From positions 1 through 40,304 of the forward strand of contig JBBDRM010000052.1 in the NCBI GenBank assembly GCA_040905475.1: a stretch of DNA of 40,304 nt, written 5' to 3'. The position numbers and the translations under genes were made by a program. Of the stretch, positions 1 through 6,976 are shown in pieces; positions within the stretch are counted from its first letter, which is position 1, and each line of letters opens with the position of its first letter. Origin of the DNA: Actinomycetota bacterium (lineage in GTDB: Bacteria > Actinomycetota > AC-67). Under the pieces are notes generated by a model, which saw only the letters and a program-made list of their open reading frames with translations, did no database searches and was not told the origin of the DNA.

Positions 1-299
1 TCGCAGAGCCCGGCCTCGATCGCGCCGACCGCGTGATGGACGAAGAACTCCCACGACGACCCGCCGACCTGCGTCCCGTCCACGTAACCGGGCCGCAGGC
101 CCAGGTACTCGCCGAGCACGATCGGATGCATCAGATCAGGACCGCACGAGAACAACCCATCCACGTCGCCCGGAGCGAGACCGGCGTCGGCGAGCGCGAG
201 CGCCGCCGCTTCCTGATGGAGCTGCAGCGCGGTCGCGTCGGGGACCTCGCCGAAGCGGGACTCGGCGACACCGGCGATGACGACCTTGCGACGAGGCAT
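1..299 (-). CDS. Thiolase family protein (SCP-x/lipid-transfer-like acetyl-CoA acetyltransferase), N-terminal part
   Basis: The minus strand opens with an ATG at 299 and reads MPRRKVVIAGVAESRFGEVP, then LHQEAAALALADAGL and DGLFSCGPD, before leaving the window at base 1 after 99 codons. This is the N-terminal pattern of the SCP-x/nonspecific lipid-transfer branch of the thiolases, which cleave or form 3-ketoacyl-CoA in beta-oxidation of fatty acids, sterol side chains and related acids. The active-site cysteine region lies beyond the edge, so catalytic competence cannot be judged. It diverges from the ligase operon starting at 359. A TAGCCT hexamer (308-313, minus strand) sits 8 nt before the ATG, which fits leaderless transcription, and its outer half lies inside a long palindrome. 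Family assignment is firm; substrate is unknown. Confidence 0.8.
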   Translation of the reverse strand, partial: MPRRKVVIAGVAESRFGEVPDATALQLHQEAAALALADAGLAPGDVDGLFSCGPDLMHPIVLGEYLGLRPGYVDGTQVGGSSWEFFVHHAVGAIEAGLC

Positions 300-307
300 C
301 GATCGTC

Positions 308-351
308 AGGCTAACCGAAAGTGTTCAGCGCCGAACACTTTCGATTAGGTT
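308..351. promoter_or_regulatory. Divergent leaderless promoter pair with a 38-bp palindromic operator
   Basis: Bases 311-348 form an inverted repeat: CTAACCGAAAGTGTTC (311-326), six-base centre AGCGCC, and GAACACTTTCGATTAG (333-348). The 16-bp arms have a single mismatch (315/344). The outer ends supply a -10-like hexamer on each strand: TAGCCT (minus, 308-313), 8 nt before the thiolase ATG, and TAGGTT (plus, 346-351), 7 nt before the GTG at 359. A dimeric repressor here would cover both core promoters at once. The repeat is seen directly; that it is an operator is inference. A TetR-family ligand-responsive regulator is plausible, but none is encoded next to it. Confidence 0.7.
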
Positions 352-358
352 GCGATCC

Positions 359-1627
359 GTGCGCGACGAGCGGACCACCGGCTGGCTCGACCCGAACGAG
401 GCGCTGGACGAAAACGGCCGCCGCGCCCATCTCTCCGGGATCCTGAAGCGGACCGTCGAGATCTGCTGGGAGCACTCTCCTCACTACCGCGGCAAGCTCG
501 AGGAAGCAGGGTTGAAGCCCGGCGACATCACCAGCATGGACGATCTCAGCCGGATCCCGATCACATCCAAGAAGGAGACGATCGGCTCCACAGGCGTCGG
601 CACCGGAACGATCCCGTTGAACGAGGCCAAGCGCATCTACGTCTCGCCCGGCCCGATGTTCTACGCGTCGCAGCGCCGCACCGACACGCCGGCCGAGCGC
701 GGCAAGTCGCCGCTCGCGCTCGCCTATCACGCGATGGGGTTCCGCGAGGGCGACATCGTGCTCAACACGTTCAGCTACCACCTCGTTCCGGCCGGATTCG
801 GGCTCGAGGACCAGCTCCACGCGATGGGCTGCGCGGTGATCCCCGCCGGGCCGCAGAACTCGGAGCTCCAGGCGGAGATCCTCGCGAAGCTTCCGGTCGC
901 CGGATACGTGGGAACGCCGACCTTCCTGAAGCTGCTCTGCGACAAGGCGTCGGAGCTCGGCCTCGACACGCGCAGGGACTGGAAGCTCGAGGTCGCGTTC
1001 GTCACCGCCGAACGTCTCCCCGAAGGGCTTCGCGCCGAGCTCGAAGATCGGACGGGCGCGCGCGTCCGGCAGATCTACGGTTCGGCCGACGGCTTGATGC
1101 CGGCGTACGAGTGCTGGGCTTCGCAGGGGATGCATCTCCATCCCGATCAGATCCTCGAGGTCCTCGACGTCGAGACGCACGAGCCGGTGCCGAACGGCAC
1201 GCCCGGCGAAGTCGTCGCGACCGTCGCCAACGCGAACCGTCCCCTGCTCCGCCTCGCGAACCAAGATCTCGTCTCGCTCCGCGACGATCCCTGCCCGTGC
1301 GGCCGCACCGGTCCCAGGATCGGGCGGTTCGTCGGCCGGACCGACGAATCCACCAAGGTGCGCGGGATGTTCCTGTACCCCGAGGAGATCGCACAGGCCC
1401 TAACCCGGTTCCCCGAGGTCGCTCGCTGGCAAGCCGTCGTCGGGCGTGAGCCCCGTGGTACCGACGACCTGCGCCTCAAGATCGAGCTCAACGCCGACGA
1501 CTCTCCGGAGCTCCGCGAGCGGATCGCGGACGCCGTGAAGGGCCGCGCCCGGCTCCGCGCCGAGATCGACGTCGTTCCGTCGGGCACGATCCCCGAAGGA
1601 GCGAAGCGGCTCGAGGACACGCGGTGA
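359..1627 (+). CDS. PaaK-like phenylacetate-CoA ligase family protein lacking the usual P-loop
   Basis: About 422 aa of the phenylacetate-CoA ligase (PaaK) branch of adenylate-forming enzymes. Family marks are the N-terminal WEHSPHYRGKLEEAGL, ETIGSTG, the adenine-site YGSADGL, and a C-terminal CPCGRTGPRIGRFVGRTDE followed by KVRGMFLYPEEI. The normal SSGTTGKPT phosphate loop is absent: the equivalent stretch reads YVSPGPMFYAS around residues 94-104. I recall other bacterial PaaK-like proteins with an SPGP motif, so this may be a distinct subfamily, not a broken gene. I chose GTG 359 over an in-frame TTG at 350 because TAGGTT lies 7 nt upstream and no Shine-Dalgarno is visible. Its stop overlaps the next start by GTGA. 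It probably activates an aromatic or aliphatic acid; substrate is unknown. Confidence 0.78.
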   Translation: MRDERTTGWLDPNEALDENGRRAHLSGILKRTVEICWEHSPHYRGKLEEAGLKPGDITSMDDLSRIPITSKKETIGSTGVGTGTIPLNEAKRIYVSPGPMFYASQRRTDTPAERGKSPLALAYHAMGFREGDIVLNTFSYHLVPAGFGLEDQLHAMGCAVIPAGPQNSELQAEILAKLPVAGYVGTPTFLKLLCDKASELGLDTRRDWKLEVAFVTAERLPEGLRAELEDRTGARVRQIYGSADGLMPAYECWASQGMHLHPDQILEVLDVETHEPVPNGTPGEVVATVANANRPLLRLANQDLVSLRDDPCPCGRTGPRIGRFVGRTDESTKVRGMFLYPEEIAQALTRFPEVARWQAVVGREPRGTDDLRLKIELNADDSPELRERIADAVKGRARLRAEIDVVPSGTIPEGAKRLEDTR

Positions 1628-3126
1628 GCACCGCCGAGCTCGGGGTCGCGGCGCACGCGCGCGCCCGGCCCGAGAAGCCGGCGATCATCGCCGGCAACCG
1701 GCGCCTTTCCTACGCCGAGCTCGACGGCCGGGCGAACCAGGCCGCCCGCGCTTTCCAACGACTCGGCGTCGTCGCCGAGGATCGCGTCGTGGTCGCGCTA
1801 CGGAACCGGATCGAGTTCCTCGAATCCGCCACGGCCGCCGCGCGCCTGGGCGCAACCGTGATCCCGCTGTCGTGGCGATTCAAGCGCGAGGAGGTCCGAG
1901 CGATCGTCGAGGACGCCGACGCGCGTCTCATCGTCGCCGAGCCCGACGCGGCGGAAACGATGGCCGGCCTCCCGGCGCTTCACCTCGGCGGTCCGTACGA
2001 AGCGGCCGTCACCGCGGAGCAGGAAACGCCGGCCGACCATTCGCTGGACCCGGCGCCGGTGTTCTTCCGCTACTACACGTCGGGGACCACGGGCGTGCCG
2101 AAGGCGATCCGGCGGCCGGATCCCTCCCGCGAGGCATATCTCGCGAACGCGACGTCCTATCCGCAGCTCGCCGGTTTGACCGACCCGGGCGAGGTGCATC
2201 TCGCGTGCGGGCCGCTCTACCACACGGCCCCGTGCGCGTTCGCAAACTTCGCGCTGCTGCTCGGTCACACAGTTGTGCTGATGGAGCACTTCGACGCGGG
2301 AACATGCTTGCAACTGATCGATGGGGAGCGCGTCACCTGGAGCCACATGGTTCCCATCAACTTCATCCGCATCCTCGCGCTGCCGGACGAGGCTCGAAGC
2401 AACCGCGATCTGTCGAGCATCAAGCGCATCTTGCATGCGGCCGCGCCGTGTCCGGTCGACGTCAAGCGCCGCATCATCGATCTCTTCCCCGCGGACACGG
2501 TCTGGGAGTACTACGGGATGACCGAAGGGCTTGCCACGATCATCCCGCCGGATGAGTGGCTCGCGAAGCCGGGCTCGGTCGGTCGCGCCGCGCCGGGCAT
2601 CGAGATGTGGATCCTCGACGAGCGCGGCAAGGAGGTGTCCCGAGGTCAGGTCGGCCTCGTCTACGTCTCGCCGATGGGCGGCGTGCGTTTCGAGTACGGC
2701 GGAGCCCCCGACAAGACCGCGCAGGCGTGGCTCGGCGACCGCTACACGGTGGGTGACATGGGGTACCTCGACGACGACGGGTACCTGTTCCTCACCGATC
2801 GCAAAGTCGACCTGATCATCTCCGGCGGAGCGAACATCTACCCGGCCGAGGTCGAAGCCGTCCTCTACCGCCATCCCGCGGTGGGCGACTGCGCCGTGAT
2901 CGGCATCCCTGACGAAGAGTGGGGTGAGGCGGTGCTGGCGGTGGTCGAGCCGCGCGCCCCCGTCGAGCCGGAGGACCTGATCGCCTTCTGCCGGGAGAAC
3001 CTCGCTCACTACAAGTGTCCGAGCCGGGTCGAGCTGGTCGACAAGCTGCCGCGGGACGAGAGCGGCAAGGTCCGCAAACGCGAGCTCCGGGACCCCTTTT
3101 GGGAGGGACGCATCCGCAAGATCTGA
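1624..3126 (+). CDS. Acyl-CoA synthetase (AMP-forming, FadD-like)
   Basis: 500 aa, a full-length ANL-superfamily ligase that converts a carboxylic acid, ATP and CoA to acyl-CoA, AMP and pyrophosphate. The phosphate-loop motif is YYTSGTTGVPK (about residues 150-160), followed by YYGMTEG, GSVGRAAPGIEMWILDE, the hinge region DRKVDLIISGGANIYPAEVE and a C-terminal LPRDESGKVRKRELRD carrying the catalytic lysine. The GTG start overlaps the TGA of the PaaK-like gene (GTGA), so the two are translationally coupled. Being followed by a Liv-type ABC importer, it probably activates the imported acid, with the PaaK-like protein acting on the same or a related substrate. Chain length and ring preference cannot be read from the sequence. 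Confidence 0.88.
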   Translation: MSTAELGVAAHARARPEKPAIIAGNRRLSYAELDGRANQAARAFQRLGVVAEDRVVVALRNRIEFLESATAAARLGATVIPLSWRFKREEVRAIVEDADARLIVAEPDAAETMAGLPALHLGGPYEAAVTAEQETPADHSLDPAPVFFRYYTSGTTGVPKAIRRPDPSREAYLANATSYPQLAGLTDPGEVHLACGPLYHTAPCAFANFALLLGHTVVLMEHFDAGTCLQLIDGERVTWSHMVPINFIRILALPDEARSNRDLSSIKRILHAAAPCPVDVKRRIIDLFPADTVWEYYGMTEGLATIIPPDEWLAKPGSVGRAAPGIEMWILDERGKEVSRGQVGLVYVSPMGGVRFEYGGAPDKTAQAWLGDRYTVGDMGYLDDDGYLFLTDRKVDLIISGGANIYPAEVEAVLYRHPAVGDCAVIGIPDEEWGEAVLAVVEPRAPVEPEDLIAFCRENLAHYKCPSRVELVDKLPRDESGKVRKRELRDPFWEGRIRKI

Positions 3127-3158
3127 CCGAGGTTTCAAACATCCCTTTCTCCGTCCCG

Positions 3159-3177
3159 GGCTCCCGTGGCAGGAGCC
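3159..3177 (+). promoter_or_regulatory. Weak stem-loop in the gap before the solute-binding protein gene
   Basis: GGCTCC (3159-3164) and GGAGCC (3172-3177) can form a 6-bp stem with a 7-nt loop in the 109-nt gap between the synthetase and the binding-protein gene. No T-run follows. It could stabilise the 5' end of the binding-protein message or cause partial termination; it may also be chance in such GC-rich DNA. Confidence 0.25.
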
Positions 3178-3235
3178 GCCCCCGGCGAGTTGAATAAGCA
3201 GAGGAGGGAGCGGGAAGAGGACAACCCAGGGAGCC

Positions 3236-4798
3236 ATGAACCGAACCTTCCGCATCGCCGCATTCGTGCTGCTGCTGGTGCTCGTTGCCGCAGCGTGTGG
3301 CTCGCGCGTGGTCCCGCTGGACGCCGGCCTCCTCGGCCAGGGTCAGCCGACCGCCAACCCGACCAGCACCACGACGGCGGTGCCCACCGCGACCGGAACG
3401 GTGGGCGGCCCGAACGGCGTGAACCAGATCCCAGGCATCCAGGGGCCCGGCTCAAATCCAAACTGTCGTGGGGGCGCTACGGACAAAGGTGTGACCGCTA
3501 GCACGATCAAGGTGGGGATGATCTCCGCCAAGACCGGATCCTTCCCCGGTCAGTTCGACCCGAATATCGAGGCGGTCGACGCCTACCTCAAGCTCGTCAA
3601 CTCGCAGGGCGGCATATGCAATCGCAAGTTCCAGCTCTTCATCCGCGACGATCAAGGCGTCAAGGCGAACAACCAGACCGCGGCGCTCGAGCTCGCGAAA
3701 GAGATCGGGGTTTTCGCGTTCGTCGGAAGCATCTCCGCGCCGGACACCGACGGTCCGACGGCGGAGACGGCCCAGCAGTACGGCATCCCCGACATCGGCT
3801 TCCCGCTCAGCTACGAACGTTCGCGAGGGAAGCTCACCTACGGCGTCCCCGGCCAGCTCCAGCCGCATCTGATCGGCGTTGCCGCGAGCGGCTCCGAGTA
3901 CGTCAACCGGATCAACGGGATCAAGCAAGTTGCGGTCTTCTCGGTCGGCGAGTCGCTTGTCTCGAAGGCGAACGCGTGGGCCTTCCAAGCCGCGATGCTC
4001 AAATCCAGCGAGGCATACCCCACCGGCCAGGTCACGATCTGCTTCGAGCAAGAAGCCAACGTCTTCGACAACAACTTCAACAGCTACGCGAACCGGATGA
4101 GCGGCCAGTGCCCGCCGAGCAAGGGCCCGCTCGCCGTTTACACCACCATGGAGAACTTCAACAACATCAAGCTCGCCGACGCGATGCTCAGCCAGAACGT
4201 CGAGCACGACGTGTACGCCCCGACCTTCACCTCGTACCTTCCGTCGTTCCTCCGTGACGAGACCGGGAAGCCGCGGAAGTCGACCGAAGGGGCGTACATG
4301 GCGATGCCGCAGATCCCGTTCGAGCGGTGCGCGGGCTTCGACAGCAAGGGCCGTCCGGTTCCGCCGTGCAGCCATCCGGAGCTCGACCGGTACGTGAGTG
4401 CGCTCCGTCGATTCGTTCCCGGCTTCAAGGTTCCCGGCAGCTTCGGGGCTCCGGGGTGGGGACAAGCGGCGCTGTTCGTTCAGGCGGTCTCGGCCTGCGG
4501 CGCGAACCTGACCCGCAAATGCGTTCTCAAGAACGTCGATTCGCTGCCGTCCTTCTCCGCGAACGGCTTCCTTTCTCCGACCAGGCCGAGCGAGCACGTC
4601 ATCTACTCCTCCGACCTGCTCGTGCAGGTTCGCAACGGCAAGTTCGTGGAGCTCCGCCCGAACGACAAGAGCGGTCCTGCCGGCGCCCCAGACTTCTGGG
4701 ACAAAAGCCACCTCTTCAACTGGTGGGAGTACTTCTGCGCGAACCAACTGAAGTTCCCGAACGCCGACGAGATCAGGGATTTCGTGACGACATGCTGA
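3236..4798 (+). CDS. Branched-chain amino acid-type ABC transporter substrate-binding lipoprotein
   Basis: 520 aa. The N terminus MNRTFRIAAF is followed by a hydrophobic stretch and a lipobox VAAAC with the lipidated cysteine at about residue 21, so it should be anchored to the outer face of the membrane. A Thr/Pro-rich linker (PTSTTTAVPTATGTVGG) precedes the periplasmic-binding fold, which starts at STIKVGMISAKTGSFPG. The length is above the 380-450 aa usual for LivJ/LivK proteins. Liv-type binding proteins in acid-degrading bacteria often bind aromatic or aliphatic acids instead of amino acids, and the two upstream ligases suggest that here. Upstream (3127-3235) is an untranslated gap with a weak GGCTCC/GGAGCC stem (3159-3177), which could act as an attenuator or processing site. 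An AGGGAG lies directly before the ATG. Confidence 0.9.
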   Translation: MNRTFRIAAFVLLLVLVAAACGSRVVPLDAGLLGQGQPTANPTSTTTAVPTATGTVGGPNGVNQIPGIQGPGSNPNCRGGATDKGVTASTIKVGMISAKTGSFPGQFDPNIEAVDAYLKLVNSQGGICNRKFQLFIRDDQGVKANNQTAALELAKEIGVFAFVGSISAPDTDGPTAETAQQYGIPDIGFPLSYERSRGKLTYGVPGQLQPHLIGVAASGSEYVNRINGIKQVAVFSVGESLVSKANAWAFQAAMLKSSEAYPTGQVTICFEQEANVFDNNFNSYANRMSGQCPPSKGPLAVYTTMENFNNIKLADAMLSQNVEHDVYAPTFTSYLPSFLRDETGKPRKSTEGAYMAMPQIPFERCAGFDSKGRPVPPCSHPELDRYVSALRRFVPGFKVPGSFGAPGWGQAALFVQAVSACGANLTRKCVLKNVDSLPSFSANGFLSPTRPSEHVIYSSDLLVQVRNGKFVELRPNDKSGPAGAPDFWDKSHLFNWWEYFCANQLKFPNADEIRDFVTTC

Positions 4799-4821
4799 GG
4801 CCGGCGATCGTGCGCCCATCC

Positions 4822-4853
4822 ATCCTCCTGATCGTTGGACTCATCAGGAGGGT
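4822..4853 (+). promoter_or_regulatory. Hairpin that would sequester the Shine-Dalgarno of the next gene
   Basis: CCTCCTGAT (4824-4832) and ATCAGGAGG (4843-4851) are perfect 9-bp complements separated by a 10-nt loop; an A-T pair and a G-T pair extend the stem outward. The 3' arm contains AGGAGG, which is the ribosome binding site of the gene starting at 4857. Folding would bury that site. It lies between the binding-protein stop and the next start, so it could lower translation of the downstream genes relative to the binding protein, or respond to a factor. Structure is seen directly; regulation is inference. Confidence 0.65.
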
Positions 4854-4856
4854 CCC

Positions 4857-6356
4857 ATGACCGCAGGCAGGCGCGTCGCCGCAGCGAGCGTCGCGGCGTG
4901 CCTCGCGTGCGCGCTGATGTTCGCCGCCGCCGTTTCATCGTCCGCCGGCACGCCGATCGAGAGCTACCGCGCGACCGGGGAGGCTCGCGGGCTCGACGTC
5001 GCGTTCGGGTTCGCGGGGAGCCTCTTCGAGCGGCTGGTAGACCTCGGCCTCCCGTTCGCGCGCAGCGACCTCAACTCGGAAGCCGGTGGAGCGGCGCGCG
5101 GGTCCGCTGCGCAGCTCTTCCCCGGGGACCTCCTCGTTGGCGCGCTCGGCGAGGGGATGCCCTTCTACCGGCAGGCGGTCTACCCGCCGACGGATGCCGA
5201 TCCGGAGCCGGTCGACGAGGCGCACACCACCGAACGCGTGCCGCAGTCGGGCGTGATCTCGGCCGGACCGCTGCTGACGATCGAGAACTCCCTCCTGCGG
5301 GCCACGGCGTCCGCGGGTGAGAGCAGCGGGCACGTCACGACCAATAGGGTCTCGCTCGGGTTCATCACCATCAAGCATCTGGAGGCGACCAGCGAAGGCC
5401 ACCGTTCGGCCGACCGGGTCTCCCACCTCGCGCGGAGTGTCGCGCGGGACATCTCGATCGTGGTCAGCCCCGAGCTGACCGTGAACATCGGGGCCGTGAT
5501 CTCGGAGGTCAAGACCTCCTCCGACGGCGCCGAGCCCACCGCCGAGTCCAAGCTCACCGTGTCCGACGTCGTGGTGCTGATGAGCGGACAGCGGTACGGA
5601 GCAACGATCGACGACGCGGGGATCCATCTGGACGGCGTCTCGGAGCCGGTCCCGGGGGCTATTACACAAGATCTCAGCCAGTTCCTCGAGGTCAAACTCG
5701 CTGACGCGGGGATCAAGATCGCCACCGCTGAAACGTCGCCGAAGATCGAAGACGTGACCGGTGACGCCTCGATGGGCGGCCTGCTCATCACCGTCGCGGG
5801 TACCGTCCCGGCCGTCTTCACGCCGCAGATAGTCAACGACGTCATCTACGGTCAGATCGAGCCCAAGCTCCCTCCGGAGATCCAGGAGCTCACCCGGAAG
5901 TCGATCTGCCTGAAGGAAGACGTCATGCCGCTGCTGCCGGAGGAGTTCACCTCGAGCTTCCCAGATCTTCCCCTGTGCGTAAGTCAGAACATCGTGCCCG
6001 GTCCCGGTTCGGGCGGGACCGCCACCTTCGCCATCGGGAGCGTCCGGTCGCTCAGCGCAGCCGTGAAAGCTGTGCCGTCCATCGTGCCGCCACCGCCGCC
6101 ACCGCCGCCACCGCCGGGCGACGATGGGTTCGTCCCGGGTCCAGACCTCGACGCCGGGCCGGTCTTCGTCGATCCCGGTATCGCCCCCCAACCCGTACTG
6201 CCGTCGCAGCCGGGCCCGGCCCGGGTGCGGTACGGGCTGGTGGCGCGCATGCCATCCGAAGCGCTCCTCGGGTCCGGCATCGGCTTCCTCGTTCTTGCGA
6301 TCGGGGTGGCGATGGGCCCATCGTTACGGAGATGGCGGGTGACCCAGACACCGTGA
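4857..6356 (+). CDS. Exported Pro-rich protein of unknown function, C-terminally membrane-anchored
   Basis: 499 aa, no recognised family. An N-terminal signal (MTAGRRVAAASVAACLACAL, ending near SSAGTP) is followed by a roughly 380-residue soluble region rich in beta-prone stretches. A run of ten prolines (residues 411-420) and a Pro/Gly/Asp-rich linker come next, then one hydrophobic segment (LLGSGIGFLVLAIGVAMGPS) with a short basic tail RRWRVTQTP. This is the layout of a protein held on the outer face by a C-terminal helix with a Pro-rich stalk. Only two Cys are visible in the mature part (SICLKED and PLCVSQN), which could pair. It lies inside the ABC transporter operon between the binding protein and the permease, so an accessory role in substrate capture is possible but unproven. 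Its ribosome binding site is in a hairpin. Confidence 0.72.
   Translation: MTAGRRVAAASVAACLACALMFAAAVSSSAGTPIESYRATGEARGLDVAFGFAGSLFERLVDLGLPFARSDLNSEAGGAARGSAAQLFPGDLLVGALGEGMPFYRQAVYPPTDADPEPVDEAHTTERVPQSGVISAGPLLTIENSLLRATASAGESSGHVTTNRVSLGFITIKHLEATSEGHRSADRVSHLARSVARDISIVVSPELTVNIGAVISEVKTSSDGAEPTAESKLTVSDVVVLMSGQRYGATIDDAGIHLDGVSEPVPGAITQDLSQFLEVKLADAGIKIATAETSPKIEDVTGDASMGGLLITVAGTVPAVFTPQIVNDVIYGQIEPKLPPEIQELTRKSICLKEDVMPLLPEEFTSSFPDLPLCVSQNIVPGPGSGGTATFAIGSVRSLSAAVKAVPSIVPPPPPPPPPPGDDGFVPGPDLDAGPVFVDPGIAPQPVLPSQPGPARVRYGLVARMPSEALLGSGIGFLVLAIGVAMGPSLRRWRVTQTP
6087..6116 (+). repeat. Proline-codon repeat: three exact 9-bp copies
   Basis: A CCG codon followed by three tandem copies of CCACCGCCG (6090-6116) encodes ten consecutive prolines in the exported protein. 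Such a tract is prone to slippage in units of 3 or 9 bp, so stalk length may vary between strains. Ten prolines in a row would also be expected to stall ribosomes without EF-P. Confidence 0.85.
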
Positions 6357-6958
6357 ATCCCTCCCCAGAGGTGAGTCGCCTGCGGCGCGTGGGTCGCCGC
6401 CGCAAGAACGCGGCCGGCCAGGAGGCGGTCCCGCAGGAGGCGGTCGCGCAGGACGCTGCGCCGACGATCGCGAGCCCGAAGGCGCAGGAGCGCTCGCGAG
6501 CCGACACCGCGACGTTCCTCCGCGAAAACGCGCGCATCCTGCTTGCCTTGGGGCTGCTCGCGCTCGGCGTCGTGCTGGTGCTGCTCGGCTGGTACGGCGC
6601 GGCGAACACGAACATCCTCACCGAGCAGATCCCCTATCTGATCTCGGGCGGACTGCTCGGCATGGCGCTGATCATCGTCGCCGGCATCGTCGGCTCCTCC
6701 GCGTCGCTGTCGCGCGAGAACCGAGAGATGCACGCCGACCTCACGAACGTGATCGGCTCCGCGTCGGCCGGGCCGCTCCGCAGCGTTCCGTCTCCGCGGC
6801 GAGCTGCGAACGACGCAGGCGTCCACCTCGTCCCGGGCGGCCACAGCTACCACCAGCCGGGATGTCCGATCGTCGAAGGGAAGCAAGGCACGGAGCTGCC
6901 GCTCGACGAGGCGATCGGCGCCGGCTACACGACCTGCAAGCTCTGCGGGCCCGACTAG
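6353..6958 (+). CDS. Two-helix membrane protein with a C-terminal His/Cys motif, unknown function
   Basis: About 201 aa from a GTG at 6353 that overlaps the previous stop as GTGA; an in-frame ATG at 6332 is the alternative. A basic N-terminal segment (RRVGRRRKN) and an Ala/Gln-rich region precede two transmembrane helices (about 62-84 and 95-117). The C terminus has GGHSYHQPGCPIVEGK followed by AGYTTCKLCGPD. The spacing of His/Cys (about 164, 167, 171, 195, 198) and the GYxxCKxC ending resemble the metal-binding motif found in Ada-type zinc modules and in small surface domains, suggesting a bound metal. The gene sits between the exported Pro-rich gene and the permease in a tight operon, so both may be accessory parts of the transporter. 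No function can be named. Confidence 0.68.
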   Translation: MNPSPEVSRLRRVGRRRKNAAGQEAVPQEAVAQDAAPTIASPKAQERSRADTATFLRENARILLALGLLALGVVLVLLGWYGAANTNILTEQIPYLISGGLLGMALIIVAGIVGSSASLSRENREMHADLTNVIGSASAGPLRSVPSPRRAANDAGVHLVPGGHSYHQPGCPIVEGKQGTELPLDEAIGAGYTTCKLCGPD

Positions 6959-6976
6959 ACGTCCGGTTCCGCGCCA

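Noticed and set aside
350-352. TTG start of the first PaaK-like gene
   Set aside because: No Shine-Dalgarno, and the -10-like TAGGTT (346-351) overlaps it; GTG 359 at the leaderless distance is preferred, though not proven.
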